Shown here: positions 1 to 9,654 of the stretch, piece after piece
How the letters are laid out: every line of letters begins with the position of its first letter
Position numbering within the stretch: position 1 is the first letter of the stretch
IMG/VR virus record: IMGVR_UViG_3300007513_000007
Coordinates: 116,577 to 180,576 of that record
Strand: one strand, 5' to 3'
Length of the DNA stretch: 64,000 nucleotides
Origin: a virus
The notes under the pieces: model-generated
Databases searched by the model: none
Told to the model about the DNA's origin: nothing
Seen by the model: only the letters and a program-made list of their open reading frames with translations
Made by a program: the position numbers and the translations under genes

Positions 1-3000
1 GGTATTGAGGTTGCTGTTGATGACAGACGCCGTGAAGTTGGTGTTGAACATGTCTGTCACAACCGCACGGGTTGCCTGATAGTTGACGCAGGAGTTCCCT
101 GTGATGTTCCAGAACTTGAGTTCCCCTGGCTCCAGAGAAGAAGCAAGCACCAAGCCGTTCCGACCTGCATCCTTGCTCTGGTTGCGAAGACTATTATCAG
201 CGATGGTAAACACGTTCATCGCAGTGGGGCCGAACATCCCCTCAATGACAAGATCCCCGACGGCACTGATGTCACCACTTCCCGTAGTGGCCGTATTCCC
301 AGCCGTGCTCTCGATACTGTTGCCGATGAACTGAAACTCTCGTACCGCCGTAGTAGCAAGGCCGGGGCCGACAGCGATGCCCCACTGACCATGACCTCGA
401 ACACGGTTATTGTTGAAGCCCCACTGAGTCACCTGACCAAGACACACCGCATAAATGCCGACTGTTCCTTGGGCGGTGTCAGGCAGCGGGTTGAGGAAAA
501 GGATCTGGTTACGGCTCACGTCCCAGAAGTTGCATAGGAAGTTGTCACCACCCCCTCCTGTAACCAAGTCCACCCCCGTGAAATCATTAGTGGGTTCGTG
601 GGTGATCTGGTTGTCACAGACGGAGAAGTTCCTGAAAATCTGATTCCCGGCCTCCCAGGCAATACCCTTCACCCCTCGATACTGTACGTTGTGAATGGCG
701 TTTCCATCCACCTTCAACCCCACCCAGTCCACCATGTAGTCCTGAAGAAAGCCTCGGTTCCCCAACCGGATGCCATGCTCGGTGTCGATGATGGAGTTCG
801 TGCAGACGCTTACATTGGTGAAGTAAGCACCCCCGCTGCTGTTGTCGTGCTGGATATGGACGCCGCCAATGCTTTGGTTTTCAACGGTGTTTCCTTGGAT
901 AAGGTTCCCGTCTACCTTGCAGCCTTCCAACACGTTGAGGGCGTCTGCAACGAAGTTGATCTGACCGTTATCGCTGATACTCACCTTCACAGTAGCATTG
1001 GTGCTGATGTTGTTGTCGCAGAGCGATGCGTTGTACATCGCTCCATACGCATCAACGCGGATTCCTTCATAGGTGTTCTGTCTGACGCTGTTGCCGTCAA
1101 TGTTGACCAGCGTGCTGGTATCCGGTGTGAGCAGCCGGATACCGTAACCGAGAGACTGACCCTCCACCTTGTTGATCTGATTCCCCACAACACTGATCTG
1201 CGAGATTTGGGACCATGCGTCCAAGTTCAACACAATCCCAGGCGCGTCGAAGTCGTTACCTCCAACCTGAACCAAGTTGTTGGCGACCCGGACATTCTTG
1301 AGAAGGTCCAGTGTCCCGCTTGACCCGCTGATCTTGAGTCCACTACAGCTACCGGACCCTCTCGTCCCGCACCGGAGAATGGTGTTTTCAGAGATGTTCC
1401 ACCCCTGGTCCTTTCCGGCAGTGCCGCCCTCGGACCCAACCCACAACTCGATACCGGCCTGCCCAGCACCCGTGATGGTGTTGCCTGTCATGTTCAGGTT
1501 CTTCCAGGAGTTGCCCTGGGTATGCTTGAGGTAAATCCCAACAGGGAAGTATTGGGCTGCGGCATCCCCCTCACCCAGTTCCGTTAGGGTGTTGTCGGAA
1601 ATCGTTACGCCGTTCCCTCCAATATCCAAGTAAATCCCGTGACACCCCCTCACCAACTCGTTCCCACGAATGTTGTTGTTAGAGATAGAAGCCCCTTGAA
1701 GGCTCGTCAGGTACTGGCCGCCGCTGGTCGTGCCGATAATCGTGATTGCCAGGAAGGGGTTGACGTTGAACAAGCTGCCTGGGTTGACGTCCCCGACACT
1801 GCTGATGATGTTGCCGTCCACTTTGAGGTTCTTCACAACCTGGACGTTCCCGGTCACACCGTTAGTGAAGTTGCAGTAGATGGCGTGTACGTCATTGATG
1901 GGGCGAATCTCGTTGTTCGAGATTGAAACCCCATCGACATCACCCGCGACACCGTTGAAGTCCACGTCAAAGCTGATTTCGCCGTTCTGGCAGTCGTTGT
2001 TTTCAATGACAATGTCTTCGATGTCGATGCCGCCGCTCGCAGCCGCCTTATGCTCAATCTCAATCTCAATCGCGTGGCCGTTGTCGTCGGTGACGTTGTA
2101 GGTCGAGATGAGGCGGTTCCGACAGATCGACCAGTTAGAGATCGGGTTTGTGTTGGTTTCGTGCCGAAGGCTGAAGGTTCCACCGTCACCCACGCCGCCC
2201 CCGCCAGGGGAAGCCGACCTGCCTCCGAAAGCAGTGTTGTCCTCGATGGTGAGCCTATCGACTGCCACCCCTCGCGTCGTGGCTTGGATCGGCCAGAAGC
2301 CTGACGGAATATACGGGAGGTTCCCGCCTCGAAACATCCAAAGGCGGTTGTTTACGATAGAAATGTCTTGGGCGTCGAGAGCGATCCAAGTAGCTGGGGT
2401 AGCGCCGAGGTTTTGCTGGGTCCAGTAGATGCCCCAAGTGTTCGTCGCAATATCGTTGCCCGCGATAGCGATGTTCTGCATTTTGCTTTCGGGGTACGTC
2501 AGGAGGATGCCGGTGTGCAGCCACAACGGTTGTGAGAGGTCTCCGTTGTCCCCACCGATTCGGTTGTCCTTGATCTGCACGCCTGTCAGAATGGGTCGAT
2601 CCGACCCGGCAACAGCCGCCTGAAGATGGACCCCCACGCCTCCCTGGTTTGCCAGGGCACCCGTAACTTCCGGGATGATGTTGTTGCAGATCGACACTTC
2701 TCGCATGGTTGTGTCACCCGTGGGGTGCATCCAAATCCCGTGGTTGTAAGCCTTGTCGAGAATGTTCCCGTCAATCTTGACGCCTCGAACATTTGCTTCT
2801 TCAGCCACTGCCACGCAGATTCCTGCCGTATCGGCAACCCCAGTAGTTTCTGCCATGCGGTTTACGGTGTTCCCGCTGATGCTCAAAAGCTGCATACTGA
2901 GGGCGTCAACTCCGAGGTAGTCCGTGGATTCTGCGAAAATGCCGAAACCTTCCACCGTGTTGATCTGGTTGCCGGTAACGACGGTGTCTCGGAGCGCGGC

Positions 3001-5883
3001 CATGTTCGTGGCCGAGTTCGTGGTCCACGCCCGGAGGTAGATGCCGGTGCTGGCAATCCCACTATGGGCATAAGACATAAGGTGGCTGATGGTGTTGTTT
3101 GCCACCCGCACTTCTTGAAGGTTGTGATTATAGGTGTCGTCCGAGTTTATACATAGGACTTCAATACCCCTGATTCGGCACACGTCACCGGGCACAGCGA
3201 CCGTCACGGGGTCGTTATCAATGATGTTGTCGGAGATGTTGTACCCCCGCCACTCATAGGTCGATGCTCCAGCCCCGGCCCCGGCCTGGGTGATAAGGAC
3301 CCTGATGCCTACGCTGACACCGGCAGCCTTCGAGTACATCTTGTTGATCTGGTTGCCTGTGATGTTCAACTGCTGCGAGTTGAGGGCGCAGACCCCGATT
3401 GTGCCCTCATCGCTCCCCGTTATCCCAACCACACCGCTCAAGGACCGTTGAATACCCATCTCACGAATACTGTTGTTCGACACCACCACCTGCTTGGCGT
3501 TGAGGATGCCGATGCCCATAGACGCTTGATCAGTAAGCGGGACGGTGAAGGCAGGTGTCCAGATGGCACCGCCGCAACATTCGATGGTGTTGCCGGTGAT
3601 GACATAGTTCTCTGGGGATCCATTGGAGGAGAAGGGCGATGACCCTTCCACCAGGATGCCGTGAGCACAGGAACTGATGTTGTTCCCGGCGATATTCACT
3701 TGCTGGGCTACCAGGGAACCACCAAGGGACTTTCCACAGAGGATTCCTACTGCGGGACTCTCTCCGGGGGCCGCACTGCTGATGAACCCGTTGATGGTGT
3801 TGTCGCGGATTCCAACCTGAAGGTAGTAGCCTCCAACACGGATAGCGGCGTTCATCATGCCCAGGAGTTGGTTTTCATTGATGTCGAATATCCCGGAGCG
3901 GTTGTCGCTCCCTGTCTCGACAAGCACGCCGTATGCCCCGCCTGTGTTACCCGCGAGGGCGAGCGCACCACCCATATGGAAACTGTTCCGAGAGACCTTC
4001 AGGCGAGTGTATTCGCCGTAAAGGATGACACCGCCCATAGCCGGAACGCCCGTGGCAAGATTCCCGGCGTTGTCGGTGATAGCCACGTCTTTCGCGGCAA
4101 GGCTCCCTGTGTGCATCACAAGGAATCCAGGGCACTCCTCAATGGTGTTCCCGGATACCACCAGCCCTTCAACACTGCTCCCGAAGTAAATGCCGCCCCC
4201 CGAACCTGCCGTCAGAGGAGCGTGGACAGTCGTATTGGACCAGTTGGAGAAGCTGTTGCCGGTGATATTCACACTCGAAGCAGCGTGCGACCCCGCGAAG
4301 GGAACGTAGGCAATAGCCCAGCCGTCTGCGGGTGAGGCGTGTGCCGTGTCCAGTGTGCCGTGTCGCTGGATGACGTTGCCCGAGATGAAATGCTCCCGCA
4401 AGGGAGCCGAGTTCAAGGAGGTGTCAAAGAGGACTCCTGAACCGGCAGTCGAGTCCGAAATAATGACGTTGTTATTGATATGAACCCTGTCGGATGCGGA
4501 AGTTCCTGCCGGGTTCCAGAAACGGATCCCGTAGTCACCGTTTTCATTGATGTCGATGTGGTTGTCTTGGATCCAGACTTCTTCACAAGCACCAAGGTCG
4601 AAGCCTCGGCTTGCCTTGATGTTGTTGTTCTCGAACCAAAGGTCGGCAGCGACACCGACCCCCGGCGAGAACTGGACACCAGTGGATGCTGCGGCTGTCG
4701 GCAGGGCCACCACGGTACAGCCTCGAACCCGTCCACTGTTTACATCTTGTCCCGCGATCCCGGTGGTGAGGTAGTTGGAAAAAACGCAATCCTCAATCAG
4801 AAGGTTGGGGTAGCCGCCGCCGCTGGAAAGCAGGTTTACGGGAGTCCCCCACCCGTCCGCGCCGTCGGCGGTAAAGCGGACCCGAGAAATCTTGATGTTC
4901 TCTTGCTTTGTGGTCGAGTTGCTGAAGATGGCAGAGTTGTTCGCAGCGTTTGAGGAAAGGATCTCCAGATCCTTGAACTCGACGTTGTCCTGATCCGTGA
5001 TGTCGAACAACACAGTCGAGGAGGATCCCGGCGCATGTCGAATGACGGCCTCTCCGTCCCCCTCGAAGACAACATGGTGGCGAGGGACCGTGAGGGTGTT
5101 GTAGATGACGTGGCGACCTCGAATGAGGATCCGGGTCTTTGTCTCCTGATCCGCGAGGCCGTTGTTGTGATAATACTCCATCCAGAACAGGGCAGCGTCG
5201 AGAGTAACGAAGCACGATTCGGACCAGCTTTGGACGTTCTCCCCTTCCCTGCTGGAATACGCCAGCTTCCGGTCCAGGTCAGCCACGAAGAACCGGGCAT
5301 CCTGGTAGGTATCAACAGTCGCTCCGGTTGTTGATACCTTGGCAAGCATGACGTGCTCAACACCGCCCGCATCAATAGGGGGTGGTGGAGCCAGCTTCGA
5401 CACCATCTGCTCGTAAGTCGCGCTCGAACTGTCACAATCAACGTAGATGTAGCTGATCTGGTTAGCAGGAAGGGTGATGGTCGCGCCGCCCAACTCGATG
5501 ACGTGGGCGTTGATAAGAACTGTGGTGGGATCAACCAGCGTGAGAGTGAGATTCGGTCCAGGAAGAGTAGGGTTGTAGGGGGTGCCGCCAGCCAGGGCGA
5601 GTTCTTGGAAGAACCCTCCAGCCACCATTCCGTTCATGCGGCCTGCACCAGCACCAGCACAGATTTCCTGTAGAGCGCCCTCAACCTCGTCGGAGGTGTA
5701 GCAGTGGCCTGCGTCGTCAATACCGATGGTCACAGCCATATGGGCACGGCTGGGGTCCACGACGTGAACGCGAAGCGGGTCTACATCCCGTTCCGGGTAA
5801 CGAAGAGAGTTGTCCTCGACGGTCCCCTCGGGAGCCAGACCAGCGCCAACGCCGATAGTACCTGGGTCTACTCTACGGGGCAT
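1..5883 (-). CDS. Giant right-handed parallel beta-helix tail appendage protein, C-terminus outside window
   Basis: The frame stays open from the ATG at 5883 to the left edge: at least 1961 codons and no stop. I translated most of it by hand. Residues 1-240 are an N-terminal region with a fibre-like segment (YIYVDCDSSATY near 146). From about residue 247 to the edge the protein is a long series of rungs carrying an (S/T/A)-x-N-(N/T/Q/S)-(I/V/L) motif every 35-60 residues, for example SGNTIEEC, TGNQINKM, ANNTISHL, SGNTVNRM, DGNIISSV; I count at least 25. This is the pattern of pectate-lyase-like or spike beta-helices (family knowledge). I infer a tail spike or appendage; enzymatic residues cannot be assigned. 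The start has GGAG seven bases upstream, and only four bases separate it from the stop of the preceding gene, so the two are co-transcribed. The 3' end is not in the window. Confidence 0.85.
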   Translation of the reverse strand, partial: MPRRVDPGTIGVGAGLAPEGTVEDNSLRYPERDVDPLRVHVVDPSRAHMAVTIGIDDAGHCYTSDEVEGALQEICAGAGAGRMNGMVAGGFFQELALAGGTPYNPTLPGPNLTLTLVDPTTVLINAHVIELGGATITLPANQISYIYVDCDSSSATYEQMVSKLAPPPPIDAGGVEHVMLAKVSTTGATVDTYQDARFFVADLDRKLAYSSREGENVQSWSESCFVTLDAALFWMEYYHNNGLADQETKTRILIRGRHVIYNTLTVPRHHVVFEGDGEAVIRHAPGSSSTVLFDITDQDNVEFKDLEILSSNAANNSAIFSNSTTKQENIKISRVRFTADGADGWGTPVNLLSSGGGYPNLLIEDCVFSNYLTTGIAGQDVNSGRVRGCTVVALPTAAASTGVQFSPGVGVAADLWFENNNIKASRGFDLGACEEVWIQDNHIDINENGDYGIRFWNPAGTSASDRVHINNNVIISDSTAGSGVLFDTSLNSAPLREHFISGNVIQRHGTLDTAHASPADGWAIAYVPFAGSHAASSVNITGNSFSNWSNTTVHAPLTAGSGGGIYFGSSVEGLVVSGNTIEECPGFLVMHTGSLAAKDVAITDNAGNLATGVPAMGGVILYGEYTRLKVSRNSFHMGGALALAGNTGGAYGVLVETGSDNRSGIFDINENQLLGMMNAAIRVGGYYLQVGIRDNTINGFISSAAPGESPAVGILCGKSLGGSLVAQQVNIAGNNISSCAHGILVEGSSPFSSNGSPENYVITGNTIECCGGAIWTPAFTVPLTDQASMGIGILNAKQVVVSNNSIREMGIQRSLSGVVGITGSDEGTIGVCALNSQQLNITGNQINKMYSKAAGVSVGIRVLITQAGAGAGASTYEWRGYNISDNIIDNDPVTVAVPGDVCRIRGIEVLCINSDDTYNHNLQEVRVANNTISHLMSYAHSGIASTGIYLRAWTTNSATNMAALRDTVVTGNQINTVEGFGIFAESTDYLGVDALSMQLLSISGNTVNRMAETTGVADTAGICVAVAEEANVRGVKIDGNILDKAYNHGIWMHPTGDTTMREVSICNNIIPEVTGALANQGGVGVHLQAAVAGSDRPILTGVQIKDNRIGGDNGDLSQPLWLHTGILLTYPESKMQNIAIAGNDIATNTWGIYWTQQNLGATPATWIALDAQDISIVNNRLWMFRGGNLPYIPSGFWPIQATTRGVAVDRLTIEDNTAFGGRSASPGGGGVGDGGTFSLRHETNTNPISNWSICRNRLISTYNVTDDNGHAIEIEIEHKAAASGGIDIEDIVIENNDCQNGEISFDVDFNGVAGDVDGVSISNNEIRPINDVHAIYCNFTNGVTGNVQVVKNLKVDGNIISSVGDVNPGSLFNVNPFLAITIIGTTSGGQYLTSLQGASISNNNIRGNELVRGCHGIYLDIGGNGVTISDNTLTELGEGDAAAQYFPVGIYLKHTQGNSWKNLNMTGNTITGAGQAGIELWVGSEGGTAGKDQGWNISENTILRCGTRGSGSCSGLKISGSSGTLDLLKNVRVANNLVQVGGNDFDAPGIVLNLDAWSQISQISVVGNQINKVEGQSLGYGIRLLTPDTSTLVNIDGNSVRQNTYEGIRVDAYGAMYNASLCDNNISTNATVKVSISDNGQINFVADALNVLEGCKVDGNLIQGNTVENQSIGGVHIQHDNSSGGAYFTNVSVCTNSIIDTEHGIRLGNRGFLQDYMVDWVGLKVDGNAIHNVQYRGVKGIAWEAGNQIFRNFSVCDNQITHEPTNDFTGVDLVTGGGGDNFLCNFWDVSRNQILFLNPLPDTAQGTVGIYAVCLGQVTQWGFNNNRVRGHGQWGIAVGPGLATTAVREFQFIGNSIESTAGNTATTGSGDISAVGDLVIEGMFGPTAMNVFTIADNSLRNQSKDAGRNGLVLASSLEPGELKFWNITGNSCVNYQATRAVVTDMFNTNFTASVINSNLNT

Positions 5884-5887
5884 CTCT

Positions 5888-8800
5888 TTACTCCGAGGCC
5901 AAAATGGTCATGCCCTGTGTGCGGTAAACGCCAACACAGGTGCGGTTGTCTGTTTCGGTGAAACGAATGGTGTTGTTCTCATCAAGCACGGCGTATCGAG
6001 TAACAACCAAGAGAAGGACTTCGTTCTCCCTCCACATGGTGGCTCCTGGAACGCCGTCCAAACCACTCTTCACCCGTGCCAGGAAGGGGAAGCTCACTTT
6101 GTGGGTAGAAACCCCGGACAAAGGCTGGGTCATCGCCGTTGGACGGTAAGAGCCGGTATCCGACACCTTGTAGTGGGACCGGAACTCGGTATCCATGTCA
6201 GGCATCCTGAAAGTGAACTCCTGCGTTCCGTCAACGGCCACCATTTGATGCAGGTTCAAAAGGCCCACGTCGGCATCGAAGTCCATCACTGAAATATCGG
6301 CAGTTGCCTGAAGCACCCATTCACCGGGGAAGTCCGCTGCGGGGGTGTCGTTGTTTACCGGAATCTGATCCGAGGGGTTCAGGTAAGGGAATGGAACATC
6401 CACGGAACCCACTGAAACGGTGTTGGTCCAAAGGTCACGGGACATCACCAAAGGTTCAACCGTGATGTCTTCAGGGAGGCTTGTGAGGCCCGCCTTACTG
6501 CCTGCCGTCTGTTCGGCCATTGTTCGGTAGTACACGGCAAGCTGGTATCCGTAAGCGGCACCAGAGTTGGGAAGGGGGTCTTGGGGGAACCAGCTAACTT
6601 GGCAGAGCGTGGAACCGGCATTGGTGAACGGAACCGAAGGAGCAGGTCCCGTGGTGTCCAACACGACCCTGCGTAGCGAGGAACCATAAGTAGTGTTGCC
6701 GTTGTCCGGGTTGCAAGGGGTCCCTGCGATCAAATCACTGACGGTTACCTCCGTGTTCTTTGACCCGTACATGCGCCGAGGAACGTAGACTGTAGCGGGG
6801 TCAGCAGACACCAAGACATCTGTGTAGGCGCTCGCTGCTGCTCCGTTATTGCAAGCATATTCCCAGTTCACTTCGCGGTGAGAGGGACGGAACAACGGAG
6901 GCAGTTGTTCCTGCCAGTCTGGAGGCCGTTCCGTGACGGGTCCGGTCTCGATGGCGGGTCCGTATTCGTAGACGCCAACCGAGGTAGGTGCGTCTGGAAT
7001 CACGGAATCATCGTTGATGTCCAACCACGGGGTGTCTGAAGTTCCAACCCCCACAGGATACGCCACCTCAAGCTCTACAAAGATACGTCGAGGACTCCCG
7101 TCATCAGTAGCCGAGCCAAGGTTTGCTACCATCTGTACATGGGCCGGGTCCCGTGCCGGGTTCCCCCCGCCATCAGCAGAAGTAGGGTTGGGGTCCAGGG
7201 TGATCTGGATGTAGTCCGTCCCAAGACCCGTGACCGTCTTGATCTGGACCTCCTGGCTTGTGGCTGCGCTCGATAGTCCGTCATCGTGCCTAATGGTCTT
7301 GATTCCGGTGATCATCGTCCCGGAGGGGAAGAAGTTGGAGACATGGCCTCCTGTACCGCCGTGGTAAGTGGCGGTGGCTTCATCCCAGGTCCCATCCCCA
7401 GTGGCGTTCAGGTCACCCAAGTCAATATGGATGACATCGTTCTCGCCCCAGCCATTGGGCTGGCTTACTGCGTCTGCTTTGACCACAAAGTGGCCCGGTT
7501 GGGTGATCGTCGTGAACGTGGGAGATACCGGAATCACGCGGTATTCAACCACCGGCTGGTCCGCGAATCTTCGACGGACATGGTCGAAGTTGGCGATGAA
7601 GTTTCCTCGGTTCGTGTCGCCTGATTCAGTGGGATGGCCTCCCTCTGCGTCGGAACGACCAACCTCGTTGCAGACCATGTATTTCCAGCTAACGTCGCCG
7701 GAACCCCCGCCCATCGCGCCTGACTTGTCGCCTGAATCAATCGCCCAAGTGCCCAAGCTGTTGTCGAGGAGCCGGTTCATCTGGCGCTCAAGTTCAGCTT
7801 TGAGGTCCAGGCCAGCCGGGTAGGTGTTCTTCCTCAAATCAAGGAAGTCGGTGTAGACAATGACATCATGAAAGAAGCCATCGGGACGATCTGACTCGTC
7901 AGCTTCGATGGTTCCAATCACAGGGTTTACAAAGACTGGGTGGGTGTACGGTAGAGCGCCGTTGGTGTTGTCCAGAGGATCAAACCCGACCATCCCGAGG
8001 GCTGCGCCGTCGTAGGCGTCGTTTCGCCTGAACACGAATCCAATAGGGATGGCGTATACATAGCCGTCCACAGTGCCCAGATCAGCCGCAGCGGTGCTGC
8101 TTCCGTCACCTGCTACCCAAAGGCCAGGGTCGCGGATGTCGTAGGCCACCGCGCTGCTGTTATCGATCACCGAAGTCATGTCGGCTTTCACGAACGGGTA
8201 GAGGGCTACACCTGCTGCTTGTGTCCCTTGAGCGAGCACGTTGGGGTTAGAGAAACCGTCCTGCTGCGTCTTGAAGTTGATAGCATCCGACACCCCGGAA
8301 GCCCTGATGCGGTACTGCCACTGAACCCTCGCGGCGGTTTCTGTCCCGATAGTAGGGTCAGCAATCCGGTCAGCGAGGTTCGTGGATACAGGAGATTGGA
8401 CGTTTCCGTGTCGATACAGGCTGGCCTGTGTGGGCTTGTTGGGGGTGTCCGCACCTCCCGCAAAAGTGGTCGGGCCTGCAAAGCCGTTTACGGTCATGCA
8501 ACCGGCATTTGTGAGGACGAGGCTCAGGGTGACAGCATTTCCGGCTGCTCCTGCCAAAGCATCCACCACTCGAAGGTCTACCTCTGCGGGATTAGAAACA
8601 TCGACCTGTGCCGTGCAAGTACCCGCAAAGCCGTTTACCGGGTCCAGGATGGCGTCTCGCATGTTGGCGGCGGCGTCGTTGGCGTTGGCACCCAGATTGA
8701 ACTCATTGAGTCCTGGAGCGCCTGCTGTTGCCGTAAGGGCCAAACCGTTGATGACCACCTGATCACCGGCAACCATGTCGGCCCAGGTCACAACCTCAAC

Positions 8801-9277
8801 GGTCGCAGAGGCACGAGGGGAATGGGAGACAAGGCATCGCCAGACCTCAAGGAATACAAAATCGGTGCGCTTGATGCTGGGGCCTGTGCCGTCGTAGACG
8901 GTGGCCGCGCTCAAATCAATGCGGTTTTGGTCAGGAAGTGCAGTGTTTGCGTACTCCACCACAATGGGAGCACCGGCTACCAGAGCCGTTCTCTTGCCCA
9001 TCCAAAGCGAGTTCGCGTGGAAGTTAGGGTTGGAGGTGGGAAGGAATCCCATGCCTTCCTGGAAGGTAGGCGCGACTGGCCCCCGCAACCACCCAGACGG
9101 GACAGTGCGCTGTTGTACCAAAGACCGCAGTTGGCGGCCCACTTCTTGGGATAGGTTCAGTTCAGCATCGAGGACAGGCTTACCAGATTGGTAGACCGCC
9201 TCATCCCACGAATGCTCCCCAGGAGGGAGGTATCGTGAAACTGAAGTACCTGTGAAGTATTTATCTCTAATGGCCAT
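5888..9277 (-). CDS. Virion appendage/baseplate-associated protein, 1129 aa, with an inserted paralogous domain
   Basis: No named family recognised with certainty. The N-terminus (PGEHSWDEAVYQSGKPVLDAE, residues 19-39) and the segments VFLEVWR (141-147) and ADRIADPTIGTETAARVQW (near 305-323) look like a conserved core seen in large phage tail regions; this is from memory, not a search. Residues about 165-275 form a separate domain (VAGDQVVINGLALTATAGAPG, then NMRDAI and GTCTAQV) that recurs near the C-terminus of the protein at 12211-18033. It sits between the EVWR segment and the LYRHGN segment (about 287-292), so it looks like a domain insertion. The start is ATG; the upstream Shine-Dalgarno match is poor (GGAG 12 bases away), so initiation may be weak. 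The TAA stop lies four bases before the beta-helix gene. A structural role is inferred from its place between fibre genes and the beta-helix protein. Confidence 0.85.
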   Translation of the reverse strand: MAIRDKYFTGTSVSRYLPPGEHSWDEAVYQSGKPVLDAELNLSQEVGRQLRSLVQQRTVPSGWLRGPVAPTFQEGMGFLPTSNPNFHANSLWMGKRTALVAGAPIVVEYANTALPDQNRIDLSAATVYDGTGPSIKRTDFVFLEVWRCLVSHSPRASATVEVVTWADMVAGDQVVINGLALTATAGAPGLNEFNLGANANDAAANMRDAILDPVNGFAGTCTAQVDVSNPAEVDLRVVDALAGAAGNAVTLSLVLTNAGCMTVNGFAGPTTFAGGADTPNKPTQASLYRHGNVQSPVSTNLADRIADPTIGTETAARVQWQYRIRASGVSDAINFKTQQDGFSNPNVLAQGTQAAGVALYPFVKADMTSVIDNSSAVAYDIRDPGLWVAGDGSSTAAADLGTVDGYVYAIPIGFVFRRNDAYDGAALGMVGFDPLDNTNGALPYTHPVFVNPVIGTIEADESDRPDGFFHDVIVYTDFLDLRKNTYPAGLDLKAELERQMNRLLDNSLGTWAIDSGDKSGAMGGGSGDVSWKYMVCNEVGRSDAEGGHPTESGDTNRGNFIANFDHVRRRFADQPVVEYRVIPVSPTFTTITQPGHFVVKADAVSQPNGWGENDVIHIDLGDLNATGDGTWDEATATYHGGTGGHVSNFFPSGTMITGIKTIRHDDGLSSAATSQEVQIKTVTGLGTDYIQITLDPNPTSADGGGNPARDPAHVQMVANLGSATDDGSPRRIFVELEVAYPVGVGTSDTPWLDINDDSVIPDAPTSVGVYEYGPAIETGPVTERPPDWQEQLPPLFRPSHREVNWEYACNNGAAASAYTDVLVSADPATVYVPRRMYGSKNTEVTVSDLIAGTPCNPDNGNTTYGSSLRRVVLDTTGPAPSVPFTNAGSTLCQVSWFPQDPLPNSGAAYGYQLAVYYRTMAEQTAGSKAGLTSLPEDITVEPLVMSRDLWTNTVSVGSVDVPFPYLNPSDQIPVNNDTPAADFPGEWVLQATADISVMDFDADVGLLNLHQMVAVDGTQEFTFRMPDMDTEFRSHYKVSDTGSYRPTAMTQPLSGVSTHKVSFPFLARVKSGLDGVPGATMWRENEVLLLVVTRYAVLDENNTIRFTETDNRTCVGVYRTQGMTILASE

Positions 9278-9357
9278 CCGGGTTTCCCGCTCCGACGAGG
9301 GAGTACCTTACCTACGGCATCGAGGCATATAGCCGGGACACCGAAACGTATTCCTAA

Positions 9358-9543
9358 TCATTTTCGCACCGCCGACCCCGGCGAGATGCGTGTGTAAGAG
9401 GCACTTCTTCGCGTGCCTCGGCTTCCTGGCGCTGCTTTCGCAGCAAAAGTCTTTGGCAAACTCTTCGAGGATGTCGGCTTTTTCATGGTCGCATGACCAG
9501 CCGGTTTCTTCGAGGCTGTTTTCTTGCGGCACCCGCATCCCAT
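9358..9543 (-). CDS. Small basic Lys/Arg/Ser/Ala-rich protein, 61 aa
   Basis: Short but well supported by translation signals: a perfect GGAGGT lies six bases before the ATG at 9543. The product starts MGCGCRKK and is rich in Lys, Arg, Ala, Ser and Pro with almost no acidic residues, like a histone-H1-type tail or a nucleic-acid-binding peptide. The CGC motif at residues 3-5 could be a disulfide or metal site. No family recognised. It stands alone between the 1129-aa gene (80 bases downstream) and the divergent plus gene at 9655, so it may start its own transcript. A 151-codon ORF in another frame covers the same bases, but it has no comparable ribosome site and is rejected. Confidence 0.6.
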   Translation of the reverse strand: MGCGCRKKTASKKPAGHATMKKPTSSKSLPKTFAAKAAPGSRGTRRSASYTRISPGSAVRK

Positions 9544-9590
9544 AGAGCCACCTCCGCTTCACAGTCTCGATAGGCATGGAACCGAAGATG

Positions 9591-9619
9591 GGGGGTTCCC
9601 AGGTTGAGGAGTTATCGTA
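9591..9619 (+). promoter_or_regulatory. Plus-strand promoter-like element, copy 1 (GGGGGTTCC-N15-TCGTA)
   Basis: GGGGGTTCC at 9591-9599 and TCGTA at 9615-9619 are separated by exactly 15 bases. The same arrangement occurs at 11294 and 29053, always on the plus strand and always outside genes. The element ends 35 bases before the start codon of the plus gene at 9655. It does not resemble a sigma70 promoter. The layout (GG..CC box, about 16 bases, CGT box) is reminiscent of ECF-type sigma promoters; that is an inference. Confidence 0.6.
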
Positions 9620-9622
9620 GAA

Positions 9623-9636
9623 CACCTGTACAGGTG
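9623..9636. promoter_or_regulatory. Perfect 14-bp palindrome, candidate operator
   Basis: CACCTGTACAGGTG is a perfect inverted repeat with no spacer. It starts three bases after the TCGTA box of promoter-like copy 1, where transcription would be expected to begin, and 19 bases before the start codon at 9655. Its position fits a repressor site or a dimeric activator site. The other two copies of the promoter-like element do not carry this palindrome. Confidence 0.4.
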
Positions 9637-9654
9637 AAGGCGAAAGAGGTGCCC

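Noticed and set aside
598-1323. 241-codon plus-strand ORF
   Set aside because: It is antisense to the beta-helix gene, has no ribosome site, and its residue pattern (VVN, VVV, VVG repeats) is the reverse complement of the rung motif.
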